Assembly (NCBI RefSeq): GCF_017591425.1
Contig: NW_024467121.1
Location: 24,378,707-24,442,706, forward strand
Length of the DNA stretch: 64,000 nt
Source: Ochotona curzoniae
Lineage: Eukaryota; Chordata; Mammalia; Lagomorpha; Ochotonidae
Direction of reading: 5' to 3'
The position numbers and the translations under genes are program-made. The notes below the pieces were generated by a model. The model saw only the letters and a program-made list of their open reading frames with translations. It had not been told where the DNA came from and did not search any database. This document shows, in pieces, positions 48,494-60,521 of this stretch; the stretch's first letter is position 1; every line of letters begins with the position of its first letter.

Positions 48494-48803
48494 GGGGCCC
48501 AGCATGATAGCGTAGTGGTTAAAGTCCTCGCCTTAAACGTGCCGGGATCCCATATGGTCACCAGTTCTAATCCCGGCAGACCTACTTCCTATCCAGCTCT
48601 CTGCTTGTGGCTTGGGAAAGGGTCCTGCACCTGCGTGGGAGACCTGGAAGAAGCACCTTGCTGCTGGCTTCGGATTGACTCAGCTCCAGCCGTTGTGGCC
48701 AGTTGGGGAGTGAATCAATGGACGAAAGATCTTCCTGTCTCTCCTCCTCTCTGTATATTTGCCTTTCCAATAAAAATCAATCAATAAATATTTTTTTTAA
48801 AAG
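48494..48803 (+). repeat. C-type SINE inserted in the MaLR LTR
   Basis: Forward full-length copy with head 'ggggcccagcatgatagcgtagtggttaaagtcctcgcc', B box 'agttctaatcccgg', body and A-rich tail 'ccaataaaaatcaatcaataaatatttttttt'. Flanking 'aaaatgggaaat' and 'aaaagggaattg' may be a decayed duplication. The insertion dates after the LTR. Confidence 0.93.
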
Positions 48804-49050
48804 GGAATTGTGGATGCAGAGACACAGTGTACAAAGGGAAGATGGTGTGAGGAAGTGACCAAGGGAGAAGAGGGCAATCATGGAGTCAAGATGAAGCCTG
48901 GCACAGTCTTCCCATCTGATTCCTTGGCAGGAGCCAGCCCTGCTGATGCCCTGACCGCAGGCTCTGGCTCTCAAACATGAGACAGCATACTCTCGTGGTG
49001 TCAGCCCCTCAGTTCATGACACTTGACTACAGCAGCCCTTGAAAACCAGA
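48804..49050 (+). repeat. MaLR (MLT1-like) LTR, right part
   Basis: Continues the LTR: 'gatgcagagacacagtgtacaaagggaagatggtgtgagg', 'ggagccagccctgctgatgccctgacc', 'actacagcagccc', matching 'gaagatggccatgtgaag', 'ccaaccctgctgacaccttgat', 'gttacggcagccc'. Confidence 0.7.
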
Positions 49051-49259
49051 AAAATATTTGTCACCACAAAAATATATCCTTGATCATGGTTTTCTAATTC
49101 TAGTATTCTGTGTTCATTTTATAAGTTTTTTCATTATCCAGGAATAAAATTATTGCTCTTGAAAAGTAGGAGTAAATGCTTGTATCTTTCCCCTTCATTT
49201 TAAGAATAGGGAATTGATAAGATAATTATATCTAATGATATAAATGTAGTATTCTCTAT
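49051..49259. other. Unassigned A+T-rich stretch
   Basis: Nothing recognised. Confidence 0.35.
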
Positions 49260-49560
49260 TTTATCATAAATAATTAACGTGTTTATAGAGCACAGTGCAT
49301 TTTCTTGATACATGTATGCAATGCATAATGATTGAATACTACATTTGTTCATTCAAACATTGGTAATTTCTTGTAAGAACATTCCAAATCCATTTGTCCT
49401 CTTGACTAACGATTTTGAAGTTCATGGAAAGGACATTATTGTTAACCACAGTTACTCCTCTGTTTCGGAGAGCATCAGAGCCTAGTCCTACCATCTGTAG
49501 TTCTGTGCCTTTTTACACTGCCCCTCATTTTCCTAATTACCACTAGCATATTTGTGAATA
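49260..49560 (+). repeat. Ancient L1 (L1M class) 3' UTR fragment
   Basis: 'ttcttgatacatgtatgcaatgcataatgattgaatac' then 'attgttaaccacagttactcctctg' and 'gttctgtgcctttttacactgcccctcattttcc' follows the L1 3' UTR order 'gatatatgtatacattgtgaaatgatt', 'ttattaactatagtcaccatg', 'tgtaccctttgaccaacatctcccc'. Confidence 0.6.
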
Positions 49561-49910
49561 TCGAATATTTTATAGTAAATGATAATTAATCTTCTTCTGC
49601 TCAAATGTTCCAAATTTGACCAACAGGAACCTCTGTAAACTGGCTCTTGTATCCTTTTTGATATGCCCTATTGATTGTTGATAGCTTATTTTTTTGACAC
49701 AAAAATATGTCCCAAACGCATCTTTTATTTTTTTCTTGCCTCACTCCTGAAGTTAGTGACTTGTCTAAAGAACAAGGAGTTACATCTGTTTTAGGCCTTT
49801 TCATTGGACCAGGACAGCAACTATGCTACTGCTAAAACATATGATTTCATTTTTATTTTCTTTCTTCAAATGAACAATCTGGTATGAGAATTTTCTTCAT
49901 TTATTCAGCT
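49561..49910. other. Unassigned A+T-rich stretch
   Basis: Nothing recognised; a 67-codon antisense frame is probably chance. Confidence 0.35.
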
Positions 49911-50240
49911 TTTTTTAAAGATTTTTTTTTTATTGCAAAGGCAGATATACAGAGAGGAGGAGAGACAGAGAGGATGGTCTTCCATCTGTTGATTCACTCC
50001 CCAAGTGATTGCAATAGCCGGTGTTGAGCCGGTCCAAAGCTAGGAGCCAGAAGCCTCTTCCAGGTCTTCCATGTGGGTGCAGGGTTCCAAGGCTTTGGGC
50101 CATCCATGACTGCTTTCCCAGGCCACAAGCAGGGAGCTGGATAGGAAGTAGGTCTGCCGGGATATTGGAACTAGCGCCAGTATGGGATCCTGGTGCATTC
50201 AAGGTGAGGACTTTAGCTGCTAGGCCACTGTGCTGGGCCC
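49911..50240 (-). repeat. C-type SINE, intermediate age
   Basis: Reversed full-length copy from 'tttttttaaagattttttttttattg' to 'gtgctgggccc'. 'catttatt' occurs at both edges (49,898 and 50,241), a probable decayed target-site duplication. Confidence 0.95.
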
Positions 50241-50419
50241 CATTTATTTGATTTTACACTTTCCTCTTTAAAACAAAATTGTATCTTTATTTGCTTTCTT
50301 GTGTAATGTATGATAGTACTGAAATTATTGCGGAATATTATGCCTGTGTTAATTCCCTTTTCATATATCAAAGTTACACATACTGTATATTGCATGAAAC
50401 ATCTGGCTCATGGTTTTCT

Positions 50420-50755
50420 TCAAAGATTTGTTATTTATTTGAAAGGCAGTATTACAGGGTGAAGGAGAGACAGAGGGCGGAAATGTGAGAGACTGATTGC
50501 TCTGACTTCCATCTGCTGTCTCCTCAAATGGCTGCCACTAATAGGGTTGGGCCAGGTTGAACCCAGGAGCTAAAGACTCCTTCTGGGTTTCCATGTGGGA
50601 GGCAGGGACCCAAACACTTCATCCATCTCTACTGGTTCCTTAGGCCAGTAGCAGGCAGTGGGCTTGTAAGTAGAGCAGCTGGTACACAAGCTGATGCTGA
50701 TATTGGATGCTGGCGTTGCAGGTGGCTACTTAACATGCTGTACCACAACAGTCAA
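50420..50755 (-). repeat. Old C-type SINE
   Basis: Reversed copy with 'ttgttatttatttgaaaggcagtattacagg', 'ggttgaacccaggagctaaagactccttctgggtttcc' and head 'acatgctgtaccacaacagtcaacc'. It keeps the rabbit-like 'aggcagtg' and 'agagcagctgg' body words. Confidence 0.85.
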
Positions 50756-51074
50756 CCTATCATGGATTTTTTTTTATATTATAATATATTCTGTCCATCT
50801 CTCCAGTCTAGAGGTTTCTCTCCCCAGATGCACAGTATTATGTGTAAATACCTTATCCTTTATTCCATCATCCCCCTACTGTTGGATATTTCCCCTAGTA
50901 TTTTGCTACTCAAAGAATCCCTGGCAAACTACCTTTAGCATGAGCGCTTTTCAGAGTGGAAGTGTATCTAAGGCAAATTCATACAGTGAATACTCTGTGT
51001 CAACAGAATTCATAATTTTTATTCTCATCCTTGGGATTAATTTAAGAAGAAAAGGATATTAATGAAAAAGTTAG
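50756..51074 (+). other. Unassigned stretch, possibly old L1 3' sequence
   Basis: 'gagcgcttttcagagtggaagtgtatc' loosely recalls old L1 or HAL1 segments, but the match is too short to name. Confidence 0.25.
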
Positions 51075-51392
51075 GGACTCCTGTGATCCCATGGAGGGTA
51101 GGACAGCTAACTGCATGTCAGTTCTGGTCCTGGCTGTTCCACTTCTACGACAGCTCCTGCTAATGCACCTGGGAAAGCAATGGAAGTTGGTCCGGATACT
51201 GAGACCCCAGCCGCTGACATGAGAGTCCAGGATAGAGCTCCAGGCTCCTGGCTTCTGACTGTTCCAACTCAGCCAATGTCATTTTGGGCATCTGGGAAGT
51301 GAACCAGTGAATTAAAAGATTTCTTTCTGTCTTTCCCTTACTGTCTATATCACTGTATGTTTCAAATAAATAATTTAATCTTTAAAAGTAAA
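51075..51392 (+). repeat. Old C-type SINE
   Basis: Forward copy: 'agttctggtcctggctgttccacttc', 'ctgctaatgcacctgggaaagcaatggaag', 'agctccaggctcctggcttctgactg', 'ggaagtgaaccagtg', tail 'tcaaataaataatttaatctttaaaag'. The 5' head is decayed. Confidence 0.85.
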
Positions 51393-51395
51393 AGG

Positions 51396-52875
51396 AAAAT
51401 AAATTAAATATCAGTTTCTCTTGCTGACAAGAGAACTGACTATTCAGACAGACATGAAGCATGTGCCAGTTTGCTTAAATTTTGTTGGAAGTGGTGAGAC
51501 TGGGGAGGGCAGTGATAGAATGAAACTAAGTGGCGATTTCAGGCCCCTTGAATACTATGTTTTGAAGAAGAGAGAAATTGGATGTAGCTTGCTGTTGAAA
51601 CCCTTTGATGTTCTGTTGTTTGATTAAGTAGGTTTTTTAATGTGGGATTTCAATGGATATAGACACCAATCTAGAGATTTCTGCCAGAACAGAGGGTACA
51701 AATCCTCCTCCTACCCTCCAGGATCCTGGAAATATTGAATCTAGGTCACTGTGAAGAGAGGGGCAGCAGCCAGCAGAACACAGTAACTGTGCCAGCAGCA
51801 AGTTGCACCCTCAGTACAAGGTGTGTACATGAGGAGGGAATGTGGCGTCCTGGTGTGTCTCCTTCATGCTCCCAGCCAGGAAAGTTATCTGGGCATCATT
51901 CAGGGGCTTGTTGGAAGGACTTTGGAGTACCTGGAAAGATAGTAAAGGGAAATGAAAGTTCTGCAGATTGTAAACTGGTATCTTAACATGAATACAGTGG
52001 TTCAGGATAATGCCATTCCTGAAGTATACTGGGTTTTGTCGCACGTTCCCATGGTGATGCTAAGACTTTTCTGGTGCATTCATGGCACCAGATTGTGCAC
52101 TTTGACAGTGCAAGTCAAGCACTTGGGGTTTTCATTCTCTGGGAGGAGTTTTGCACCAGTGTCCTTCCTTGTGTTTAAACAAACGAACAAGCAAAACCAG
52201 TAGCTGGAGGAAATCTCAGAAAAATGCCCTAGATCTTTTCCAAAGTAACAAGCAATGTGCGGGGCTGGTTGCCAGGAGTGTGTTTGGAAAGTGAATGGTA
52301 ATTGGAGGATGTGACTGTCGTTTCCTTCCTTAGTTCTACTGCTGTGCCTCTCAGATTTTCCAACATTTCACTTGCTCAAAGTTAAAATTTGCAAACAATT
52401 AAGTCTCTAGATTAGCAAGCACTGATGAAGAGAGGTTAGGAAGGTGGAGGATGATTGGGACAGGAGGGACTGAGGGATGTGGGGTTGCCTTCTTGGAGAC
52501 AGACACAGGATACACAAAATCCATTCTCATATTTAAAATTTTGAAAGATATGAATGAACACTTGCATGTTTAACAAGCCATAAATGTACCCTCCTCTTTA
52601 AATTAAAGAATCTTGGTTTTTCTAGTGAGATTTTGCATCCTTCTAAGGATGTCTAAATTGCTACAACCAAGCATAATTTGTAGGTTTTGTGTTTATGGAA
52701 ATGGACACAGACAGCTTCCGGTGGAAAAATAAAACTGTTGAAGTTTCTGAACAACAAAATAACAGAACAAAACAAACAAGAACCTCCAAACCTAGAGACA
52801 GGTGTTTGGTGCAGGACACTGCTTCGAAAGCCCAGTACCCCATATCTGAATTCTGCGTGCAGGTTGCAGCTCAGA
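51396..52875. other. Unassigned stretch
   Basis: No repeat is recognised. Opposing frames of about 60-85 codons at 51,735-52,203 lack domains. Confidence 0.4.
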
Positions 52876-53177
52876 ATTTTTTTTAAAGATTTATTTATTT
52901 TTATTGGAAAGGCAGATATATAGAAAGGAGGAGAGACAGGAACATTTCCTGTCCAACGATTCACTCCCCAAGAGACTGCAACCGCTATAGCTGAACCAAT
53001 CCGAAGCCAGGAGCTTCTTCCAGTCTCCCATGCAGAAGCAGGAACCCAAGGCTTTCCCAGGACACAAGCGGGGAGCTGGATGGGAAGCAGGACCACCAGG
53101 ATTAGAACCGGCAACCAAATGGGATCCCTGTGCATTCAGGGTGAGGACTTAAACCGCTATGCTACCACACCAGGCCC
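52876..53177 (-). repeat. C-type SINE, intermediate age, internal deletion
   Basis: Reversed copy from 'ttttaaagatttatttatttttattgg' to 'ctaccacaccaggccc'. The 'gggccatcc..ctgc' portion before 'tttcccagg' is deleted (53,051). Confidence 0.92.
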
Positions 53178-53184
53178 ATACTTC

Positions 53185-53466
53185 AGCATTGATCCACATT
53201 CCTGCTGTTGTGCTCCCTGAGAGGCACTAGATGATGGGTTAGTACTTGTGTACCTGACACCCATGTGGCTGACCAGGATGGAATTCCTGTCTCCTAGCTT
53301 CACCGGGAGTTTCCTGGATCCATGCAGGAGATATGGAAGAACCTGCTGGAATCAGCCTGGCTCACCCCTGACTGTCCTAGGCTTTTGGGAAGTGAACAGT
53401 TGGGAAGAAGATCTCTCCATCTGTAACATTTCCATTCAAATAAATAAACTAAATCTTAAAATTAAA
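53185..53466 (+). repeat. Old C-type SINE
   Basis: Forward body: 'tgacacccatgtggctgaccaggatggaattcctg', 'agcctggctcacccctgactgt', 'ttgggaagtgaacagttggg', tail 'ccattcaaataaataaactaaatctta'. It lies tail-out beside the reversed copy on its left. Confidence 0.75.
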
Positions 53467-55718
53467 GAACAAAGAAACTTATAAAAATCATACTTAAAGT
53501 GAAAGCAAAAGAAGTAAAAATAACAGAATGAATAAAGGGAGGTTTGATATTTTCAATGATGGGATAAAGGAAGTTCTTAAAGATACCTAAGTCTTAAATG
53601 TTAACAAGAATTTGAATTAATGAAGAAAAAGGTATAATTAGAGGCCAAAGAGAGTAATGCCAAAAGATGTGGGACTCTCAGAACTGAAGGAATTGCTGAC
53701 TCCCTTTCAGCAGGTGCAAAGCAGGAGAGGAAAGGAAAGCATAGAAAGGTGCTAGACCCACAGTTGGTGAACAGCTGACTCTAGTGGATCCTGCAAATGA
53801 AAACTTTTATGAAGAAGATAATTCAGTCCTGACAGCTCTCACTTGAATCCTAAAGGGAAGAATTTTATGCCTGCAAATATTTTGTTAAAAACTTACCGGG
53901 GCTTGAAGAAATTTAAGAAATTTAACAGAGGAGTTGTAAAATCTACTTAAATGTGTCTAATGAGCACAAATACCTATTTAGATGAAGTATATGATTAAGA
54001 CATATGATTAACTATGTATATATATATACACATATAAATAAATATATTAACTAATCTTACATTCTTAAGCAGGAAGACTTCTTGTAACTTTCTCCGTGTC
54101 ATGAGAAAGATACTTTTGATTTGTGAATGCCCTCCAACCACCCTTAGCACCTCTTTAAGCTCTCCTAACAAGTTCCGTGAAGCCAAGTTTAGGAAGTGCT
54201 TTCCTCCCATCTGCTAGCCATGTCAGCAACTTTGGACATGGTTCAGTGTTTCTGCCCACTTGAAACACTCTGTTTCCTTAGTTTCCAAGACTGTCTTCTC
54301 TTGCTAATAATATTCCATCTCGCAGTGCTCCCTTATTGGCTAACTATCCCACCCCCATTTTTTAAATCTGCTTTGGGCTTGACCTTTGGCTAGTTTTTCA
54401 TTATAATCTCCATTCTTTTACAAGGAAGTATCCTTTAGTCTCATAATATTGAGCTCCATCTTTAGTGCTGAGGGTGATGTTAATATCCAGCTGCCAATTT
54501 TACATTGTCTGTTGGATATTAGCATATCCAAAATCAAAATTAAAATAAGTCTCGGAGTCCCTAGGGATATTTTAAAGATGACATAAATGCAAACAGAGCT
54601 TCTACATACTGCAGAGTAGAATCACAAAGTTCATCCATGTAGTGGCTCAGAAAATAGGTCTTCCTGAAGCAAATAATTTCACTGCTTGTTTTGTTTTTCT
54701 GCCAAACTCTTAACCATCTGTCACCTGAGCAAACCCTGAAGATCATTCTGCACTCCTCCTTGCCCTTCACCATGCCATAGGATTTCCTGCAGACCTGCAG
54801 CTCTAACTTTAAGATGTATTTTGAATTTTTACATTTATCTCAAGTTATCTGTCATCCAGATTGGTAAAGAGGTGGTCTCCCAACTGTTCTTCTTGAATGC
54901 AATGTTTCTTCTTAAAATCCGTTTTTCACCAATAGCCAGAGACATCAGTTTGAAAAGTATAAACAACCTTCGGTTTGTCCTTTCCATAATTATTGAAGGT
55001 ACCAGCTAAGCAAGGAAGCTCTTTGAAGGGGACCATGGTGATGCAGAGATGGGAAGTTGGATCCATTCAGGGGAATTGAGCAGAGATGGTTGATGATTAA
55101 AGATGCTGAGAGCCAGGTTGTTTATTATCAGTGAAGGCAGCTATTACTAAAAAAGAGAAGTGAAAATAAACCTAAGATGTGGATTAGAATTTGTGCATTA
55201 GAATGAAGTCATGATTTTAATTATTTAGAAATAGATGACAAAATATAGCAATGTGTGTATTTATTAGTATTGTGCATTAAGAGGGTGCTATAAGCCACAT
55301 TACAGTAACATTGAACATTATAATGTCAGCTAGAAAGAAGTGGAAATCCCTAGAGGAACAATTAATTTTAGGCTTTGGGCAGAGATGTTAGGAGATACAC
55401 CTCATTTTGTTGTACCATAACAGAAAGTACAGGAAATGGAGATATGTCAAGAGGATGAAGAATCCAGTGTGAAAGTGCCCTGAGTGGCTGTGGCAGGGGA
55501 AATTTAAGCATCAGAATGGTAATAAAGATGGCACAGAATCATACATAGATGCATAATAGGAATCTGAGTCTGTGCTAATACAAGCAAGTAAATAAGTGAA
55601 TAAGCAAAAAGAGAAAGCTGTGTTTTATGCTAAAATGCCAACTGTTTAAACGTTTCAGGAATGGTGATGCTAGAAACTACCCCCCGGTTTGGGACCACTC
55701 CACATAGCAGGGTGACCT
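53467..55718. other. Unassigned A+T-rich stretch
   Basis: Contains an A/T repeat (54,012-54,048, alternating 'ta' with 'ca'). No gene or repeat family recognised. Confidence 0.4.
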
Positions 55719-56189
55719 ATGAGGGAAAGGGCCACTCATGGTACAGATCACTGGGATTTTATACATTTTAGAAGTAGGGGATGTGGAAAGGCAACAGCTC
55801 CTCAGCTTGCGCATGCTTGTGGCGTGTCATCGTGGTGGGTGTTGATCTTCCGCACACACTCGGCATTCGAGATGTTCTGGATGGGAATATCTACTTGTCC
55901 TCAGCACAGATGGCACTGAGGGTAGTGAAGCTTTCTTTGTTGTTTGTGGCACTGGGACTTGGTCTGCTGCTTGGTGTCCCAGGGTTATCAGGTGTTCCTG
56001 GCTTGTGATAAGCTTTCTTGTCCTCTGATGTTCTCAGCCCCTTCAGGCATCACTTCTGCTTGGCCCAACAGTAAACAGCTGCTTAGAGTGTAAATTTTGT
56101 TGCAGAGTGTTCCATAGTCTTACTGTGTCACCCATGAAGTGTTTCTTTTGTGGAGGAAATTGTGACTTCTTAGAGGAGAAGAAGGCTGA
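55719..56189. other. Unassigned GC-richer segment beside the L1
   Basis: Composition rises relative to the left flank, with several CpGs at 55,808-55,870. Overlapping frames (66 and 75 codons, plus strand) have no recognised domain; a processed pseudogene is possible but unidentified. Confidence 0.3.
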
Positions 56190-56202
56190 TGAATATAGTC
56201 TT
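56190..56202. repeat. Target-site duplication, left copy
   Basis: tgaatatagtctt, identical to the copy at 62,811-62,823. The last two T merge with the poly(T) of the insert. Confidence 0.95.
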
Positions 56203-56217
56203 TTTTTTTTATTATTA
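56203..56217 (-). other. LINE-1 poly(A) tail and polyadenylation signal
   Basis: Plus-strand T run followed by ATT repeats; on the sense strand AATAATAATAATAAAAAAAAA, which includes an AATAAA signal merging into the tail. Confidence 0.9.
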
Positions 56218-56653
56218 TTATTGTTGCTTACATTGTATTATGTAGTACAGCTCCATAGGCGCTGGGGATTCCCCCCACCCCTCCCACACCCCTCCCCCCA
56301 TGGTGGATTCCTCCACCTTGTTGCATAACCATAGATCAAGTTCAGTTGAGATTCATTGCTTGCAAACACATGCCTAGCATAAAGTTCCGTGTCCTATTGT
56401 CCAGATAAGTTCAGTGGCCTCTTGGGGAGACCTTCTATGGTCTGAAGATAGGTCTAACAGAGTAAAGATCCGGTCAGTTAAAAGCCCCAACAAGGCCTCA
56501 GTATCATTATACAACATTATGGAATTAATTGACATAGTATTGGGTAAACAATATGTTAAAAATAATGCAAGTTCCATTCTTCGAGACATCTGGGTTGAGA
56601 CAGTATCAATGACAGGTTCAAAAAATAACAAACAACCAAACAAAAATTACACG
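56218..56653 (-). other. LINE-1 3' UTR with G-rich block
   Basis: About 0.44 kb from the ORF2 stop to the tail. At 56,269-56,299 the sense strand has four G runs of 4-6 (plus-strand ccccccacccctcccacacc and on), a G-quadruplex-type polypurine block. L1 3' UTRs of many mammals carry such a block. Confidence 0.88.
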
Positions 56654-59600
56654 TTAAATCAAGGCAAACATGTGGTATCTAATCTTTTGGGATTCACTCA
56701 TTTCCCTTAGCATTATAGTTTCCAGTTGTGCCCATTTAGCCACAAAGAACTGCATTTTGTTTTTTTTAATAGCTGAGTAGTATTCCATGGAGTAGATGAA
56801 CCAAAGCTTTCTTATCCAATCTTCTGCTGATGGGCATTTTGGTTGCTTCCATGTTTTTGCAATTACTGATTGTGCTGCAATGAACATAGGGATGCATGTT
56901 GGTTTGTCGTAAAACAGGTGTTTTGGATATATTCCTAGGAGTGCTATTGCTGGGTCATATGGTATGCAGATTTTGAGTTGTTTGAGTGTTCTCCAGACTG
57001 ATTTCCATAGAGGCTGTACCAATTTGCAGCTCCACCAGCAGTGGAGTAGGGTTCCCTTTTCCCCGCATCCTCGCCAGCAGGCGTCGTTGGTGTTCTTGTT
57101 TATGTGGGCCAATCTTGCTGGTGTTAGGTGGTACCTCATCGATGTTTTAATTTGGATTTCCCTTATTGCTAGGGAGCTGGAACATTTTTTCATATGTTTG
57201 TTTGCCATTTGGATTTGTTCCTTTGTGAAATGTTTGCCCATTTCCCGTGCCCATTTCTTGAGTGGCTTGTTCGTTTTGGTTTTTTGGTTGTTTTGAAGTT
57301 CTTTGTATATCCTGGAAATTAGCCCCCTATCGCCTATATCGTGTGCAAAGATCTTCTCCCACTCTGTGGGTTGCTTTTTTACTTTGTTGATTGTTTCCCT
57401 TGCTGTACAGAAGCTTCTTAGTTTGATGAGGTCCCATTTGTTTATTCTGTTCTCAACTGCTATTGCTTTTGGTGTCCTTCTTAGAAAGTTGGGACCTACT
57501 CCTAGGTCTTGCAGGGTATTTCCTACATTTTCTTGCAAGAGTTTGAAGGTTTCTGGATGTAGGTTTAGGTCTTTTATCCATGTAGATTGGATCTTGGTGT
57601 ATGGTGATAGATGTGGGTCTATCTTTTTGTTTCTACAGGCTATCAGCCAGTTGTCCCAACAACATTTACTAAAGAGGCCTTCCCACTTGCTTGAGTTGTC
57701 ATTGGTCTTTTTGTCAAAGATTAATTGGTTGTATTTGTGTGGGTTCCCTTTTGGAGCTTCTATTCTATTCCATTGATCTTCCTTTCTGTCTTTGTGCCAG
57801 TACCAGGCTGTTTTGATAACCACTGCTCTATAGTATGTCCAGAGGTCCGGGATTGTGATTCCCCCTGCTAACTTCTTATTTTTCAGGATGGTTCTAGCTA
57901 TTCGTGGTTTTTTGTGTTTCCAGATGAACTTTTGAATCATTGTATCCAGTTCCGTGAAGAATGTTTTGGGCAATTTGATTGGAATTGCATTGAAAATGTA
58001 TATTGCTTGTGGCAGTATAGACATTTTAATGATATTGATTTTGCCTATCCAGGAGCACGGGATGTTGTTCCATCTTTTGAGGTTTTGTTCAATTTCCTTT
58101 TTAAATAGTTTGTAGTTTTCTTCGAATAGGTCTCCTACGCTTTTGGTTAGATTTATTCCCAAATACTTCATACTTCTCTCAGCTATTTTGAATGGTATCC
58201 TGTTGGTTAGATTTTCTTCCATCTTGGTGTTATTTGCGTACACTATGGCTGTTGATTTTCGTTCGTTAATTTTGTACCCCGCCACTCTGCCAAACTCTCG
58301 TATAAGTTCTAGCAGTTTCTGTATTGAGTCTCCTGGTTTTTCTATGTATAGGATTATGTCATCTGCATATAGTGAAAGCTTGACTTCTTCGTTTCCTATA
58401 CGTATGCCTTTGATTTCTTTTTCTTGTCTTATGGCCTCTGCAAGTACCTCTAGGACTATGTTGAATAGCAGTGGTGATAGCGGGCACCCTTGTCTTGTTC
58501 CAGATCGCAGTGGGAAGGGTTCTAGCTTTTCTCCATTCAGTATGATACTGGCGTTGGGTTTTTCATAAATTGCTTTGATTATGTTGTGGATTTTCCCGTC
58601 TATGCCTACTTTGGCTAGAGTTTTTAGCATGAAGAGGTGTTGGATTTTGTCGAAGGCTTTTTCTGCATCTATTGAAACTATTATGTGGTTCTTGTTTTGC
58701 AGTTTTTGGATATGGTTTATAACATTTATGGATTTCCGAATATTGAACCATCCCTGCATTCCAGGGATGAATCCTACTTGATCCGGATGAATGATCTGTC
58801 TGATGATTTTTTGAATTCTATTGGCTAGGATTTTGTTGAGAATTTTAGCATCAATGTTCATCAGAGAAATAGGTCTGTAGTTTTCCTTCTCTGATGGTTC
58901 TCTGTCCGGTTTTGGGATTAAGGTGATGTTGGCTTCATAGAATGAGTTTGGGAGGGTTGCTTCCTCCTCTATTGTTTTGAAGAGCTTGTAGAGGATTGGG
59001 GTTAGTTCTGTTCGGAATGTTTTGTAGAATTCTGTAGTGAAGCCGTCTGGGCCTGGGCTTTTTTTCGTTGGGAGATCCTTGATGACTGTTTCAATCTCTA
59101 CCTCGGTTATGGGTTTATTTAATTCTGCAGTTGCCTCCGGACTGAGTTTTGGTAGGTGGTGGGAGTCCAAGAACTTTTCTATTTCTTGGTGGTCCTCAAA
59201 TTTGTGGGAGTACAGTTCTTTGTAGTAATTTCTAATTATTTTCTTAATGATTGCAGTGTCTGTTGTTATGTTGCCTTTTTCATCTTTAATGCTATTGATT
59301 CTCACTTTCTCTTGTTTTTTTTTGGTCAATCGGGCCAGTGGAGTGTCTATTTTGTTTATTTTCTCAAAAAACCAACTTTTTGATTTGTTGATTTTATGTA
59401 TAGTTTTTTTGATTTCTATTTGGTTTATCTCCTCCCTTGTTTTGATGATTTCTTGTTTCCTATTGTGCGTGGGACTCTTCTGCTGCTGTTTTTCCAGATC
59501 CTGGAGGTGTGAGGTTAGTTCCTGTATTTGGCGTCTTTCTTGGGCCTTGACATGCGCTCCGATTGCGATGAATCTACCTCGTAGCACTGCTTTGGCAGTG

Positions 59601-60466
59601 TCCCACAAGTTTTGGAATGTTGTATCAGAGTTTTCATTGGTTTCCATAAATTTTTTGATCTCATCTTTAATTTCTTCTCTGACCCATTGTTCGTTTAATA
59701 GCATATTGTTCAATTTCCAAGAGTGCCTATACTTCCTGGGGAGTTTTGAGTTGTTGATTTCCAGTTTCATCCCATGGTGGTCTGAGAGGGTACATGGTAT
59801 GATACTAATGTTTTGGAAGTTGTTTAGATTCGCTTTATGTCCTATCATGTGGTCGATTCTGGAGAAGGTGCCATGCACCGCTGAGAAGAAGGTATAGTCT
59901 GTGGCCTTAGGATAAAAAGTTCTATATATGTCTACTAAGTCCAGTTGTTCTATTGTTTGTGTGAGCTCTGTTGTTTCTTTGTTGAGTTTTTGTTTCGTAG
60001 ACCGGTCCATTGTTGTTAGAGGTGTGTTGAGATCGCCTACAAGAATTGTGCGGGTGTCTATGTCTTCCCTTAAGTCTGTAAGTAATTGCTTTACGTAAGT
60101 AGGTGCATTAAGATTCGGTGCATAAACATTAATGATGGTGATTGCTTCTTGATGGATCTTTCCTTTCACCAGTATAAAATGGCCTTCCCTGTCTCTTTTG
60201 ATGTTAGTTAGAATGAAATCTATCTCGTCTGAAATTAGGATAGCTACCCCAGCTTTTTTTTCTCGTCTATTGGCGTGAAATATCTTTTTCCATCCCTTCA
60301 CTTTCAGTTTCTTTGCATCCTTTCTGGTTAGATGCGTTTCTTGTAGGCAACAGATGGTTGGGTCTTGTTTGATGATCCATTCTATTAATCTCTGTCTTTT
60401 GATTGGTGAATTTAGACCATTTGTGTTGAGAGTTAAAATTGAGAGGTTGCAATTTTGTCCTGCCAT
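56654..60466 (-). CDS. ORF2: LINE-1 ORF2 protein: endonuclease and reverse transcriptase
   Basis: ORF2p (1,270 aa; human 1,275) nicks target DNA and reverse-transcribes L1 RNA from the exposed 3' end in the nucleus. N-terminal APE-type endonuclease residues known in human are all here at the same numbers: N14, E43, D145, N147, T192, D205, S228, D229, H230. The reverse transcriptase has D600 in [19 protein letters not shown] at 656-665 and YADD at 700-703, with Y where human has F. The C-terminal zinc knuckle has C1130, C1134, H1142 and C1147. The frame has no stop or frameshift. It starts 55 bp after ORF1, and the weak context of its ATG fits the known unconventional downstream translation. 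Numbering agreement is from direct counting; enzyme activity is inferred. Confidence 0.97.
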   Translation of the reverse strand: MAGQNCNLSILTLNTNGLNSPIKRQRLIEWIIKQDPTICCLQETHLTRKDAKKLKVKGWKKIFHANRREKKAGVAILISDEIDFILTNIKRDREGHFILVKGKIHQEAITIINVYAPNLNAPTYVKQLLTDLREDIDTRTILVGDLNTPLTTMDRSTKQKLNKETTELTQTIEQLDLVDIYRTFYPKATDYTFFSAVHGTFSRIDHMIGHKANLNNFQNISIIPCTLSDHHGMKLEINNSKLPRKYRHSWKLNNMLLNEQWVREEIKDEIKKFMETNENSDTTFQNLWDTAKAVLRGRFIAIGAHVKAQERRQIQELTSHLQDLEKQQQKSPTHNRKQEIIKTREEINQIEIKKTIHKINKSKSWFFEKINKIDTPLARLTKKKQEKVRINSIKDEKGNITTDTAIIKKIIRNYYKELYSHKFEDHQEIEKFLDSHHLPKLSPEATAELNKPITEVEIETVIKDLPTKKSPGPDGFTTEFYKTFRTELTPILYKLFKTIEEEATLPNSFYEANITLIPKPDREPSEKENYRPISLMNIDAKILNKILANRIQKIIRQIIHPDQVGFIPGMQGWFNIRKSINVINHIQKLQNKNHIIVSIDAEKAFDKIQHLFMLKTLAKVGIDGKIHNIIKAIYEKPNASIILNGEKLEPFPLRSGTRQGCPLSPLLFNIVLEVLAEAIRQEKEIKGIRIGNEEVKLSLYADDIILYIEKPGDSIQKLLELIREFGRVAGYKINERKSTAIVYANNTKMEENLTNRIPFKIAERSMKYLGINLTKSVGDLFEENYKLFKKEIEQNLKRWNNIPCSWIGKINIIKMSILPQAIYIFNAIPIKLPKTFFTELDTMIQKFIWKHKKPRIARTILKNKKLAGGITIPDLWTYYRAVVIKTAWYWHKDRKEDQWNRIEAPKGNPHKYNQLIFDKKTNDNSSKWEGLFSKCCWDNWLIACRNKKIDPHLSPYTKIQSTWIKDLNLHPETFKLLQENVGNTLQDLGVGPNFLRRTPKAIAVENRINKWDLIKLRSFCTARETINKVKKQPTEWEKIFAHDIGDRGLISRIYKELQNNQKTKTNKPLKKWAREMGKHFTKEQIQMANKHMKKCSSSLAIREIQIKTSMRYHLTPARLAHINKNTNDACWRGCGEKGTLLHCWWSCKLVQPLWKSVWRTLKQLKICIPYDPAIALLGIYPKHLFYDKPTCIPMFIAAQSVIAKTWKQPKCPSAEDWIRKLWFIYSMEYYSAIKKNKMQFFVAKWAQLETIMLREMSESQKIRYHMFALI

Positions 60467-60521
60467 GTGATTGTGTTGTGTGTGTGTTGTTGCCTATGTA
60501 ATTGTCTTGTTCGTGTGGCCT
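60467..60521 (-). other. Inter-ORF spacer of the LINE-1
   Basis: A 55-bp non-coding spacer separates the ORF1 stop from the ORF2 ATG, close to the roughly 63 bp of human L1. Confidence 0.9.

Noticed and set aside
53185..53466. Inverted pair with the SINE at 52,876-53,177 as a possible inverted-repeat transposon
   Set aside because: The two copies belong to different age classes and are separate insertions in opposite orientation.
55719..56050. Ribosomal-protein-type processed pseudogene
   Set aside because: I tried both strands and several frames and found no recognisable family; left as unassigned.
59247..59897. 216-codon open frame on the plus strand
   Set aside because: It is antisense to LINE-1 ORF2 and made of hydrophobic and cysteine-rich residues, typical of a shadow frame; no family match.
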